Positions 27,415-36,802 of a stretch of 64,000 nucleotides of DNA are shown here, piece by piece. The stretch is taken from assembly GCA_963714405.1 (NCBI GenBank), contig CAVQOH010000002.1, positions 1,240,001 to 1,304,000 of the forward strand, in the 5' to 3' direction. The stretch comes from JAZGGS01 sp963714405. Lineage in GTDB: Bacteria > Bacteroidota > Ignavibacteria > Ignavibacteriales > Ignavibacteriaceae. Position 1 is the first letter of the stretch. The number at the start of each line of letters is the position of its first letter. The notes below the pieces were generated by a model. It saw only the letters and a list, made by a program, of their open reading frames with translations, was not told where the DNA came from and did no database searches. A program made the translations under genes and the position numbers.

Positions 27415-28371
27415 ATGCAACACAATGAATTTAAAAAGATGATTCAGCTTTCATTCTATGGAGAATTATCATCCAAAGAACAAAACGAATTAAATGAGCA
27501 TTTAAAATCATGTTTGGAATGCATGGAAGAACTTGAAAGTCAGAAGAATCTTCTAGTATTGTTATCAAAATACAAAAACACAAAAATCAATGATGAAATT
27601 CTATCATCAGCGCGGTATCAGCTGCGCGGGGCACTAAGAATGGAGAAAAATAAACCAGGTATTTTTGATGACATTCTTCAAAAATTTTCTGGATTACTTT
27701 CTACACCCACTCGATTAGCATTTAGTTTTACTTCTGTTTTGATAGTTGGGATTTTAATTGGTTTGCTTTCTTTTGGAAAGAAAGATGTAACTGAAATAAT
27801 TACGACTGGTGAAAGTAAGGATATTACTGAACTTTCGGGTGATAATATTCAGATTTCTAATGTTAGTTTTATTGATTCTGATCCTTCAGATGGTGAAGTT
27901 GAATTTACTTTTGAAGCAGTTAAACCTGTTTACATAAAAGGGAAAGTAAATGATCCGAATATTCAAACCATTCTAACTCACGCAATGCTAAATGAAAAAA
28001 ATCCTGGTTCCAGGTTAAACTCAATTAATGCAATGTACACAGATAAGCAAATCACTTTTGATAAAGAAGTTAAGGACGCAATTATTACGGTGGTAATGAC
28101 TGATGATAATCCTGGAATAAGAAGAGAGGCATTAAAGCTTATAAAACGATTTCCTTATGATGAGGATATTAAACAAACTTATCTTTTTATTTTAACAAGT
28201 GATTCGAGTTCAGCTTTAAGAATTGATGCCCTTAACGCACTTTTACAAACAAGTAAAAATGGAATCAAATTTACAAATTCAGACTTGGATTTATTAAAAC
28301 AAAATTATGATCGAGCTGATAACGATTATATAAAATTAAAAACCAGAACAATATTACAGGAGTATAATTAA
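27415..28371 (+). CDS. Membrane zf-HC2 anti-sigma-like protein with HEAT-type repeats
   Basis: 318 residues. Residues 1-45 are a zf-HC2 module (HLKSCLECMEEL, H-x3-C-x2-C), so it should bind the upstream ECF sigma in the cytoplasm. A single membrane helix lies at about 103-123 (FTSVLIVGILIGLLSF). The region beyond the membrane has a beta part and then HEAT-like helical repeats at about 200-318 (NPGSRLNSINAMY, NPGIRREALKLIKRF, SSALRIDALNALL). The layout suggests a transmembrane anti-sigma whose exported HEAT arm senses a protein partner, perhaps the repeat protein encoded two bases downstream. Confidence 0.82.
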   Translation: MQHNEFKKMIQLSFYGELSSKEQNELNEHLKSCLECMEELESQKNLLVLLSKYKNTKINDEILSSARYQLRGALRMEKNKPGIFDDILQKFSGLLSTPTRLAFSFTSVLIVGILIGLLSFGKKDVTEIITTGESKDITELSGDNIQISNVSFIDSDPSDGEVEFTFEAVKPVYIKGKVNDPNIQTILTHAMLNEKNPGSRLNSINAMYTDKQITFDKEVKDAIITVVMTDDNPGIRREALKLIKRFPYDEDIKQTYLFILTSDSSSALRIDALNALLQTSKNGIKFTNSDLDLLKQNYDRADNDYIKLKTRTILQEYN

Positions 28372-28372
28372 A

Positions 28373-29497
28373 ATGAAAAAGTTACTTGTAACAAATTTTA
28401 TCCTTTCGGTAATGCTATTTACAGGTTCAATATTTTCGCAACAGGATGTTGATAAATCATTTACTGTAACAGTAGATGATAATCTCAGTTTAAAAACCAG
28501 TATGGGAAATATTACAATTGAATCTTGGAATAAGGATAAAGTGAAAATTGAAGTTAAAAATATTTTAGAAAGCGAAATGAGCTCTCTTATAATAAAACAA
28601 ACAGGGAATAATGTTGAGGTTAGGTTTAAAGGCGATGATTCAGATGATATTGAATATTATGTAATGATTCCTTCAAGGTTTAATCTAGAACTGGCAACAG
28701 GCGGTGGAAACATTAATTTAAAAAGTAATCTTGATGGAAAAATAGATGCATCAACAGCCGGCGGTAATATTTCAACAATGAATATTGATGGAATAGCTGA
28801 TATATCAACTGCAGGTGGAAATATTAAAGTTGGTGATTTAAACAGCAATGCTGATATTTCAACCGCTGGAGGTGATCTGAATATTGGAAATATTAATGGT
28901 TTTGCAGATGTAAGTACTGCTGGCGGAAATATAAATGTTGGTTCAGTAAATAACTCTGCTGATATTTCTACTGCAGGTGGAAACATAAGTGTTGGCAATA
29001 TAAACGGAGACGCTGATGTTTCTACAGCTGGTGGAAACATAAGTGTTGAAGCTGTTTTTGGAAGCGCTGATATCTCAACTGCCGGAGGTAATATTAAACT
29101 TAGTAGCGCAAATGGTAAAGTGGAAGCAAACACCGGTGCGGGTAATATTAATTTATTAAATATTAAAGGTTCAATTGATGCTAATTCCGGTGCGGGCAAT
29201 ATATACGCAGAACTTATTCCAGAGGGAACGATAAAAAGTGAATTAAATGTTGGAGTTGGCGAAATAACTCTCAAAGTTCCCCAAAATGCGGCTGTTACAA
29301 TTATTGCAACAATTTATCCTATTCAGGGGAGTGGTGATGATAGTGATTTGAAGAATATTAATTCAGATTTTACGGTTACAAAGATTGACCGCAGTAGGGG
29401 AAATCGCCAGATTGAAGTAACTTACCAATTGAATGGTGGTGGAAATATTATAGAACTAAATACTGGTTTGGGAAACATTAATATTCAAAAACTTTAA
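28373..29497 (+). CDS. Exported DUF4097-like beta-helix protein with nine 18-residue repeats
   Basis: 374 residues with a signal peptide (residues 1-22, ending IFSQQ). After a beta-rich start, residues 121-282 are nine consecutive 18-residue units of the form aDiSTAGGNIxvGnING, each likely one turn of a parallel beta-helix. The end (ELNVGVGEITLKV ... NIIELNTGLGNINIQKL) repeats the theme more loosely. The family (DUF4097, 'toastrack'-like) is common next to ECF sigma/anti-sigma pairs. It has no T9SS domain or lipobox, so periplasmic location is likely. It is encoded two bases after the HEAT protein and followed by a hairpin terminator. Confidence 0.85.
   Translation: MKKLLVTNFILSVMLFTGSIFSQQDVDKSFTVTVDDNLSLKTSMGNITIESWNKDKVKIEVKNILESEMSSLIIKQTGNNVEVRFKGDDSDDIEYYVMIPSRFNLELATGGGNINLKSNLDGKIDASTAGGNISTMNIDGIADISTAGGNIKVGDLNSNADISTAGGDLNIGNINGFADVSTAGGNINVGSVNNSADISTAGGNISVGNINGDADVSTAGGNISVEAVFGSADISTAGGNIKLSSANGKVEANTGAGNINLLNIKGSIDANSGAGNIYAELIPEGTIKSELNVGVGEITLKVPQNAAVTIIATIYPIQGSGDDSDLKNINSDFTVTKIDRSRGNRQIEVTYQLNGGGNIIELNTGLGNINIQKL
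28733..29218 (+). repeat. Nine in-frame 54-bp coding repeats
   Basis: Exactly nine 54-bp units encoding 18-residue turns. The first seven share the core STAGGxI/L; the last two change to NTGAGNI and NSGAGNI. At the DNA level the units differ at many third positions (for example gccggcggt, gcaggtgga, gctggaggt for AGG), so the copies are old and maintained by protein selection rather than recent expansion. Confidence 0.9.
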
Positions 29498-29519
29498 TAA
29501 ACTGGAGATTATTTAATGG

Positions 29520-29550
29520 AACTGCAGGTAGCTCAAAACTATCTGCAGTT
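29520..29550 (+). terminator. Hairpin terminator after the ECF/repeat-protein operon
   Basis: A 12-bp stem with one mismatch that can form a G-U pair (AACTGCAGGTAG with CTATCTGCAGTT) and a 7-nt loop. Only a weak T-rich stretch follows directly, with T8 about 20 nt later. The remaining gap to the tRNA is AT-rich with no clear gene. Confidence 0.6.
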
Positions 29551-29741
29551 TACATTTAAATAGTGAAATTATTTTTTTTAATTTCCTTAAAGTCATAAAA
29601 ATCTGATCTTAAATACAAATAGATTTTAATACTCCTTCAACTTATCAGTTATCCTATTCTTTTTATATTTCCTCAAATATATCTTTTAAAAGATTTTAAA
29701 CTTGCTTACTTTTGTATCTCTTTTATTAAGTTAAATGTTTT

Positions 29742-29815
<74 letters not shown>

Positions 29816-29831
29816 CGACCAAAATTCGATT

Positions 29832-30206
29832 CTATTTCTGTCCTAATTCAATATCTACTGGCAGATCAATATCAGCGTAATTCTTATTATAATTTATTTC
29901 GTTACCAGCAACATCTTTAAGATTTGAAACCTTGATAGTAAAAGTCTTCCAGTCATATATTTTTTCAATATATAATACAACCCCAGTATTACCTTCTACT
30001 AATCCAACCTTGTAGATTTTTACTGGTACATTATCATTAGCCAAAACCTCATAATTGTTTAGATCAAAGATCCCATCTTTAGACATAGGTTCAGAAAAAG
30101 TTACTAGTATTGTAAATACATCTTCTTCGGATTGAGCTAAACTTGTTGGCATAATAATAATGGAAAGCAGTGTGAGCAATATCATAATAATAATTTTTGA
30201 TATCAT
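29832..30206 (-). CDS. Exported Ig-like/Big_5-type domain protein
   Basis: 124 residues with a signal peptide (IIIMILLTLLSIIIMPTSLAQ). The mature part has the pattern of a bacterial Ig-like (SbsA/Big_5) domain: VTFSEPMSKDGIFDLNNYEV, then TIKVSNLKDVAGNEI. These domains usually sit in long surface proteins; here one stands alone. A GAGGGG ribosome-binding site precedes the ATG. The 278-nt region upstream (30207-30484) is AT-rich, and I see no gene in it. Confidence 0.78.
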   Translation of the reverse strand: MISKIIIMILLTLLSIIIMPTSLAQSEEDVFTILVTFSEPMSKDGIFDLNNYEVLANDNVPVKIYKVGLVEGNTGVVLYIEKIYDWKTFTIKVSNLKDVAGNEINYNKNYADIDLPVDIELGQK

Positions 30207-30484
30207 TTTATCCCCTCAATTTCCCTTAGTTTCAATAACTAATCATTTGAAATACTGTTAAATTGAAGATAACTTAAGTATGAATTAACACATAAACTCA
30301 ATTGATGTGCCTAAGATAAACATCAAAATATGAACAATTATTACACTTTTCTTGATTTGATTCCTCTCAATTTTAGATATTATTTTGTTACTGTTACGGA
30401 ATAAGACAGAATACAAATGAAAGATTTATTTTTTATTAAATTAAGGGGGGTAACATATTACAGATCATGAATACAGCTGTAAAG

Positions 30485-32214
30485 TTACTTAACCAGCAGC
30501 ATTTTTTTTGTAAGCATATCATCACCGGCTTTAAGCTGGTAGAAATAAATTCCACTTGATAAATCAAACTCATTCACTGAAAATTCCATACTATATTCTC
30601 CAGCTTGTTTTTCTTCATTTACTAAAATCGCAACTTCATTTCCTAAAACATCATAAACTTTTAAACTGACTAAAGCAGGTGCCGGAATTTGATATTTTAT
30701 AATTGTAGATGGATTAAATGGGTTCGGGAAATTTTGTGAAAGTAAAAAGCTAATTATATTATTCTCTTCCTGAACTTCTGTTGCCGGATAAGTTTCCCCT
30801 TTTACATAAACTTGCTGAGCAACGACTAATGTATCAGAAGCCATTCTAAAAAATATTTTATCACTAAATTTTCCGCTTTCGATGGGTTCAAATACAACAG
30901 TTGCTTCTGCAAAATGATTAGGTGCAATAATTAGTGGAAGAGATTCATTTACATAAAAAGAAGAATCCCTGTTAAAAACATCGTTGATTATTATAATACC
31001 TGCTTTCCTGTTATGTATTTTTAATTCAATGCTGTGAGACTGTCCAACAGGTACAACTCCAAAATTAAGTGAATCATATTGCAGTGTAAATAATTTTGAT
31101 TTCCAGCTAAACTTATATGAACGATATTGGTGAATATGGTTACTGTATTTAACTTCGAATTCTGTTGTGTCTCCAGTATTTATTTCTGAAACAAATGGTA
31201 GCTGTACATCATCCCAGCTTACTAATATATTCCCATTTTGTAATTCCTGGATGCCGCCCCTTGTTTGCGAATAAATAGAACCATTCCGTGAGTATCTCCT
31301 TATAAGTGTTGCTGTAAAATTTTGTTCATCAATTTCATATTCAACATAACTTGAATATTGGGGCACCAAAGTATACCCGTTATCGAACAAGGCAACATTT
31401 CCATTTGAAAGCACCCTAGCATCATGCTGTCGTTTAAACCCTCGATTATCATTAATAAATTGAAACTGGTTTCGCTCTCCGCCTAACCGCCAGATAATTT
31501 CGCCAGTTTGCCGGCTGATTTTTGTTATTTCATTAAAGTTTCTTGTGGAAATAATGATATTCCCATCTGGAGTGATTTCGATTGAATTACAATGAGTCCA
31601 GTCTATTGTGGGATTTGTTAAATTGATATATTCGTCAACATCAAGAATATCATAGTGATCGAAGGAATTCCATCGCCATAGCTCGTTATCATTTGTATCC
31701 ATATGGTGGATTGTATGAGCTATTATTGTTGCTGCAGGATTTCCACCAGGAACGATCTGGCTCATATCAACTGTTATATGATCTCTACCAAAAATATAGT
31801 ACGTTCCATCTTCCAAAACTTGTAAATCATGAACATCCAGGGCAAATCCCTGCGGAGTTATGTATTGCTTATTAATATTTCCCCAATCATCCATTCTGTA
31901 ACTGTAAACGGAATATATATTGTAAGTTAAATTGCCATCGGGCTGAAGTTTAAAATCAAAAACATTACCGCCGGTTACTTTTTTATAAAATAAAGGGATC
32001 AGTTCATTATCTAAAATCAATAAATGTCCTGACCCGGAAATTGTAGGACCTAAGAAAAGATTTTGAGGTGATGGATTTTTGTTTACTGTAATTGTAAGCT
32101 CAGGGTATGAAAGTAAAATTTTATTGCTTTCATACCCGGTTACATTTTGTGCAAATGCAGATATTACTATACAGTTAATTGATATATATAAAATTAAAAT
32201 CCTGCTAATAACAT
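30485..32214 (-). CDS. Arylsulfotransferase-like secreted protein with T9SS domain, N-terminal frameshift
   Basis: About 576 residues. The ASST-like propeller motifs are present: DVHDLQVLEDGTYYIFGRD, WTHCNSIEITPDGNIIIS, ISRQTGEIIWRLGGERNQF and KRQHDARVLSNGNVALFDN. The C-terminus is a T9SS domain (QNFPNPFNPSTIIKYQIP ... KKMLLVK). The long frame lacks a start. Adding one T to the TTTT run (minus strand; AAAA at 32196-32199) joins it to ATG 32214 (RBS AAGAAGGGA) and gives a clean signal peptide beginning MLLAGFLILYISIN and ending AFAQ. Relatives transfer sulfate between phenols, but sulfotransfer is unproven here. It is 12 nt downstream of a paralogue. Confidence 0.82.
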
Positions 32215-32226
32215 TCCCTTCTTAAT

Positions 32227-35085
32227 TTACTTTAATAGAATCATCTTTTTAACAGATTTAAATAATTCTGATCCATCAGCTGGAATCGCTTCCATTGAAT
32301 AAAAGTAAATTCCAGATGCAGCATTCTCAGCATTCCAGCTTACCTGATAACTACCTGCACTTTGTGTCAGGTTAACAAGCTCTGCTATATTCTCCCCAAT
32401 AGAATTATAGATTTTTACTGTAACATAACTTGATGAGGGAACTGCATATCTAATTGTTGTAATTGGGTTAAAAGGATTTGGATAATTTTGATCTAGATGG
32501 AATTCAGAAGCAAAAACTTCAATTTGATTTACGCTGGCTACACTATCTGCTATGAGGAATGGTTCAGAGCTTGTTGAAAATAAACTTGGATCCAAAATGC
32601 TTTGTACCTTTATTTTATAATATCCTTCTGGAAGAGATAAATCAACTTCCCATTTAAATGCCCCATCACTTTCATGCACTCCAAGAGTATCTAACTCTGC
32701 ACCGGTATCTGAAAGTAGTTGAATTTCAACATCTTCCTCAATTACGTCATCCCAGGTAATAAAATATTCTAATCCTTTTTCCCATTCTTCTCCACCATTG
32801 GGTGTATCTATTTGAATAAATGGTGCAACAGTTGTGAATGAAAATGGATCGCTCCAACTACTTCCTCCTGCATCGTTAAATGATTTTACACGCCAAACGT
32901 AAGTTGTATTGTCATCAAGATTAACCATTGTGTAAAGTGCTTCCACTAAAGAATCTTCATCAACAACAACCTGATCCAAAAAGTTTATTACTTGTAAACT
33001 GTAATGGGTAACAAATCCAACCGGAGTCCACCTTAAATCGACTGATAATTCTTGATTTACAAGGCTAGCGTTAATTGGGGCAAAAAGTTTAGGAACTAAG
33101 TTCATTGATTCAAGATCAGCTTTTGCTAGTATAAACTCCCCTATAAACGGGCCTGTTAAATAATCAGTTTCACCAACTATCTGATTTGTTGCACTGTTAA
33201 AGATAGTCGGAAGCTGTAAAAAATATCCGCTGTTTTCTGAAGTACGATAGTAGACAAGATAATCATCTGCTTCGCTTGCGCTGATGTTGAATTCATTAAT
33301 ATCAAACTTAATATCAGATTTTATAGTATCAATGGCACTTACACTTATTGTTATTCTTTTAGGAACGATTAAAGGGGCTTTATCTTCAAAAAGTGGGCTA
33401 TAGGGTGCAAATTCATATCTTCTTACGGTTACCGAATTATATCCAGCGCCAACAAGATAATCTATAGTCATAGTGATTCCAGTACTATCAAATTCATAAG
33501 TGTTACCTTGAAACACTTCATATTCAGTAAATATATGACTTGGTTGTCCGTCATCAAATGGAAATCTGAAAGCTCTGTAGCTTGAAAGTCCTTCGTGATT
33601 AAAGTAAAGTTTGAATACTTCCGTGCCGTCACTTGTAACTTCAGTTACTGCAATACTGTCATCATCACTCGCTGAACCCCATCCAATAAGTGTGTTTCCA
33701 TTTGGTAACCGTTGTGCACTTCCTCTTCTCACACCAAACACTGGAGGGTCAGGTGTGTATTCCCAGACAAGTGTAGCAGTTTTATTTACTTCGTCTATTT
33801 CATATTCAACTGCTCTTGATGGTATAGTCGTGTTTATGGGTGTATTATCAAACAATAATATATTTCCATTTTCAAGTCTGCTTACGTTATGTAATCCGTT
33901 GGAGAGTTCAGGATTTTGACCAAAAAATTGAAACTCGTTATTCTTTCCGTTAAACCGCCAAATGATTTCACCTGTTTGACGACTAATTTTTGTAAGCTCA
34001 GATAAACCATTTGATGTAACAAGAATATTACCATCGCTATCTAAAATAATTGAATTAATATGCACCGGATCGAATGATTCTCTTGTTAATCTAGTAAAGT
34101 ACGTGTCTTCAAAATCATAATGATCCGAGCTTCTCCACTGGAAAATCACATTTTTATTTTGATCCAATTCCTGAACAACTGTTTGTGCTACTTTAGCGTT
34201 CGGCCATCCACCATAGGCTGTCATATCCATCAACTGCAAATCGTAACCGAAAAGCAGTGCATGCCCATTTGGTAATAATTGAAAATCATGCGCTTCAGAG
34301 ATGTATCCATTTCCCATTTGAAAACTGTCAATGACAGTAAAGCTATTATCCATAACCATATGAACTACATCTCCTCCGCCTGTGTAGGTATGATGGTGCA
34401 AGAATTGGGCGTAAGAATATTTTCCATTCGGTTGCATTTTAAAGTCATATGCATAATCATTCGGAAGTTCTTTATAATAAAACGGAGTTCCATCATTATT
34501 TAACATCATTATATAGTAACCAACATCTGGAAGATCCCTCGATACTGTGAGGAAAACATATCCTGGAGCCGTTTCACCTGTGATTTCTGTTCTAATTGAT
34601 GGAAAATTAGCTGGTAAGGTATCCGGTTCAAGTGGATGATTTAAGGGTTGTGCTATTTCAAATTCATCAGTTAGATATTTATCTGGTGATAACCTCTCAA
34701 ACAGAGGAGTTACCTTAAATGAAAACTGAAGTTTCTGTACAGGTTCACCATCAGTGGTTATCATTCCTTGTTTCAAGGTAACAAACACCATTTCATCTGG
34801 TTGAAATTTCTTAAATGGTTTGAATATTACGGTCTTTCCTTCAGTTGAAAGAATAATTTCTCCATCAACATTTCCACTCTTGTTTCCAACTACACTAATT
34901 AGATTTGGCGTTTCCAAACTTGATAAATTTATCAAATCACCATGCCGGATTATTATAGTTGATTCACGTGAATTTAATTCAGAGCCTGGTAAAGGTGAAA
35001 GAAATTGGAAGCTTTCCTGCTGTGCATAATTTAAGTTTAATGAAAGCAGAAAAATTAAAAGAAATAATAATTTAAACAGTTTCAT
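32227..35085 (-). CDS. Large arylsulfotransferase-like secreted protein with FN3 and T9SS domains
   Basis: 952 residues with a signal peptide (KLLFLLIFLLSLNLNYAQQ). Residues about 25-110 are Ig-like. About 160-520 form the ASST-like propeller: AHDFQLLPNGHALLFGYD, WRSSDHYDFEDTYF, VHINSIILDSDGNILVTSN, ISRQTGEIIWRFNGKNN and GLHNVSRLENGNILLFDN. The conserved histidines of HDFQ, VHINS and GLHN are in place. A fibronectin III domain lies at about 665-755, a Ser/Thr-type membrane-anchor-like domain (PNGGEEWEKGLEYFITW) follows, and the end is a T9SS domain (QNYPNPFNPITTIRYAVP). It is first in a two-gene operon and likely extracellular. Confidence 0.87.
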   Translation of the reverse strand: MKLFKLLFLLIFLLSLNLNYAQQESFQFLSPLPGSELNSRESTIIIRHGDLINLSSLETPNLISVVGNKSGNVDGEIILSTEGKTVIFKPFKKFQPDEMVFVTLKQGMITTDGEPVQKLQFSFKVTPLFERLSPDKYLTDEFEIAQPLNHPLEPDTLPANFPSIRTEITGETAPGYVFLTVSRDLPDVGYYIMMLNNDGTPFYYKELPNDYAYDFKMQPNGKYSYAQFLHHHTYTGGGDVVHMVMDNSFTVIDSFQMGNGYISEAHDFQLLPNGHALLFGYDLQLMDMTAYGGWPNAKVAQTVVQELDQNKNVIFQWRSSDHYDFEDTYFTRLTRESFDPVHINSIILDSDGNILVTSNGLSELTKISRQTGEIIWRFNGKNNEFQFFGQNPELSNGLHNVSRLENGNILLFDNTPINTTIPSRAVEYEIDEVNKTATLVWEYTPDPPVFGVRRGSAQRLPNGNTLIGWGSASDDDSIAVTEVTSDGTEVFKLYFNHEGLSSYRAFRFPFDDGQPSHIFTEYEVFQGNTYEFDSTGITMTIDYLVGAGYNSVTVRRYEFAPYSPLFEDKAPLIVPKRITISVSAIDTIKSDIKFDINEFNISASEADDYLVYYRTSENSGYFLQLPTIFNSATNQIVGETDYLTGPFIGEFILAKADLESMNLVPKLFAPINASLVNQELSVDLRWTPVGFVTHYSLQVINFLDQVVVDEDSLVEALYTMVNLDDNTTYVWRVKSFNDAGGSSWSDPFSFTTVAPFIQIDTPNGGEEWEKGLEYFITWDDVIEEDVEIQLLSDTGAELDTLGVHESDGAFKWEVDLSLPEGYYKIKVQSILDPSLFSTSSEPFLIADSVASVNQIEVFASEFHLDQNYPNPFNPITTIRYAVPSSSYVTVKIYNSIGENIAELVNLTQSAGSYQVSWNAENAASGIYFYSMEAIPADGSELFKSVKKMILLK

Positions 35086-35292
35086 AGCACACCCACTATT
35101 TTATTTTTAGGAATTTAAATCGTTTAATTATTTTTTAAAATAACTATAAATATTAGGATATAGTAGCAACAAATTATTGATTTTTTTTATCAAGTGAAAT
35201 ATAATCTTTGCCCAAAAGCAATATTACACCAACTTAACTCTTATTCGATATGAACTGCTAAATAAAAAATATTTTTATATGTTTGCATTGCT

Positions 35293-36618
35293 ATGACTGA
35301 AAAAGAATTAATACTTGATGGAATTTTAGATTCTATAGCCGAAGGATTATTTACAGTAAATAAAGATTTTAAGATTAACTTCTTTAATCGTGCTGCTGAA
35401 AGGATAACAGGTTATAACAAGGAGGAGGTGCTTGGAAAGTTTTGCAAGTATATACTAAAATGCGAACTCTGCCAAACAAAATGCCCGATCGGGCTAATTC
35501 TTGAATCCGGGAAAAGTTTATACGATTACAGAACAAGTATTGAAATCAGAAATGGTGAAACTAAACCTATAAAACTTAACGCTGCAATTCTTCGCAATGA
35601 TAATTCTGAGCCGGTTGGAGGTGTAATATCTTTCAGAGATCTTTCAGAATTTGAAACAATAAAAAAGGATACAAACATTCTATCAAATTTTTATGGGATT
35701 ATTGGGCATGGTAAACCGATGCAGGAAATATTTGAATTAATTAGAGAAATTTCCGATTCGGATGCAACGGTTTTAATTCAAGGTGAATCAGGAACCGGTA
35801 AAGAACTGGTTGCTAACGCTATACAGATAACCAGTAAACGAAGAGGAAAACCATTTGTAAAAGTAAACTGCTCCGTATTTCCTGAGCACCTATTAGCGAG
35901 TGAACTTTTTGGGCATATAAAAGGTGCGTTTACCGATGCAACAAGTGATAGACCAGGCAGGTTTGAATTTGCAAACGGAGGCACAATATTTCTGGATGAA
36001 ATAGCTGAAATGCCTACACACACGCAAATCCAACTTCTGCGCGTACTGCAGGAAGGAACATTTGAACGAGTGGGTGAATCAATTACACGTAAAGTTGATG
36101 TAAGAATAATTGCAGCAACAAATGTGGAAGTTGAAAAAGCTTTGGTAAATGGAAAACTCAGAGAAGATTTGTTTTACCGATTGAATGTTATCCCTATTAC
36201 AATTCCACCGCTTAGAGAACGTACTGAAGACTTACCTTACCTTGTAAAACACTTTGTTGAAGAATATTCTAATCTTTACAATAAGCAGTTAAGCCATGTG
36301 TCTGATAACGCTTTAAATGTTTTATTAGATCATCCCTGGCCGGGAAATGTAAGAGAACTTGAAAATGTTATTGAATATGCTGTGGTTCGTACTAAACCTG
36401 GAAATGAAATTATTGATAAAAATTTTCCATCCTCTATTCGCTCATCTACAGGAACAAATTCTAAAAAAGTTATTAAGGAATTTAAAAGAGAAAATCCATC
36501 TGAACTTGTACAGCTGCTGGAAAAGCATCACTGGAACAAATCTAAAGTTGCAAAAGAGCTTGGTATAGGAAGAACAACATTGTGGAGAATGTTAAAAAAC
36601 CTTCCTAATAACAAGTAA
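35293..36618 (+). CDS. Sigma-54-dependent activator with Cys-rich PAS domain
   Basis: 441 residues. An N-terminal PAS domain (1-120) contains C51, C57, C60 and C64 (FCKYILKCELCQTKC), spaced like metal or redox ligands. The AAA+ domain has Walker A GESGTGKE (164-171), the sigma-54 loop GAFTDA (211-216, instead of GAFTGA), Walker B TIFLDE (231-236) and the arginine finger region PLRERTEDLPYLV. The C-terminal Fis-type helix-turn-helix is HHWNKSKVAKELGIGRTTLWRML. No phospho-receiver is present, so PAS probably gives the signal. The gene lies directly upstream of a sigma-54-type promoter and a multiheme cytochrome, which are its likely targets. Confidence 0.94.
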   Translation: MTEKELILDGILDSIAEGLFTVNKDFKINFFNRAAERITGYNKEEVLGKFCKYILKCELCQTKCPIGLILESGKSLYDYRTSIEIRNGETKPIKLNAAILRNDNSEPVGGVISFRDLSEFETIKKDTNILSNFYGIIGHGKPMQEIFELIREISDSDATVLIQGESGTGKELVANAIQITSKRRGKPFVKVNCSVFPEHLLASELFGHIKGAFTDATSDRPGRFEFANGGTIFLDEIAEMPTHTQIQLLRVLQEGTFERVGESITRKVDVRIIAATNVEVEKALVNGKLREDLFYRLNVIPITIPPLRERTEDLPYLVKHFVEEYSNLYNKQLSHVSDNALNVLLDHPWPGNVRELENVIEYAVVRTKPGNEIIDKNFPSSIRSSTGTNSKKVIKEFKRENPSELVQLLEKHHWNKSKVAKELGIGRTTLWRMLKNLPNNK

Positions 36619-36623
36619 CCACT

Positions 36624-36735
36624 GTTTCATTTCACAATCCTGAACAGATTGTTTCACAACTCTTAACCCCTTATAAATTAAGTAATTATCAGAATATTAA
36701 AATTTATCCATTTCATATGGAACATTCCGTTTCAT
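36624..36735 (+). promoter_or_regulatory. Candidate upstream activator sites for the sigma-54 regulator
   Basis: The spacer between the activator gene and the -24/-12 promoter has three GTTTCA copies (36624, 36651 and 36729). One pair flanks the inverted repeat CAATC-N7-GATTG (36636-36652); another lies in the imperfect palindrome ATGGAACattccGTTTCAT (36717-36735). The distance of 40-150 bp from the promoter is typical of enhancer-like sites. Binding is inferred from position and repetition only. Confidence 0.45.
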
Positions 36736-36773
36736 TTAATTCCCAAAAATAGTTGATTAACGCAACATTTATC

Positions 36774-36788
36774 TGGCAAAGAAGTTGC
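36774..36788 (+). promoter_or_regulatory. Sigma-54 (-24/-12) promoter
   Basis: TGGCAAAGAAGTTGC matches the sigma-54 consensus TGGCAc-N5-TTGC, with the essential GG and GC doublets at exact spacing. Predicted transcription start is about 36800. The promoter lies between an activator gene and the TPR/cytochrome pair. It also excludes the in-frame TTG at 36785 as a translation start. Confidence 0.75.
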
Positions 36789-36802
36789 TCTTGTACTGCG
36801 TT

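Noticed and set aside
28733..29218. Regular 54-bp repeats considered as a CRISPR or other non-coding array
   Set aside because: They keep the reading frame, differ at third codon positions and encode a beta-helix; there are no constant repeats with unique spacers.
28657..29274. 205-codon open frame on the minus strand opposite the repeat protein
   Set aside because: It is the mirror of the 54-bp coding repeats (Pro/Ala/Ser/Ile repeats) and has no ribosome-binding site; the + strand gene has a signal peptide and operon context.
36785..36802. TTG 36785 as the start of the TPR gene
   Set aside because: It lies inside the -12 element of the sigma-54 promoter, upstream of the predicted transcript.
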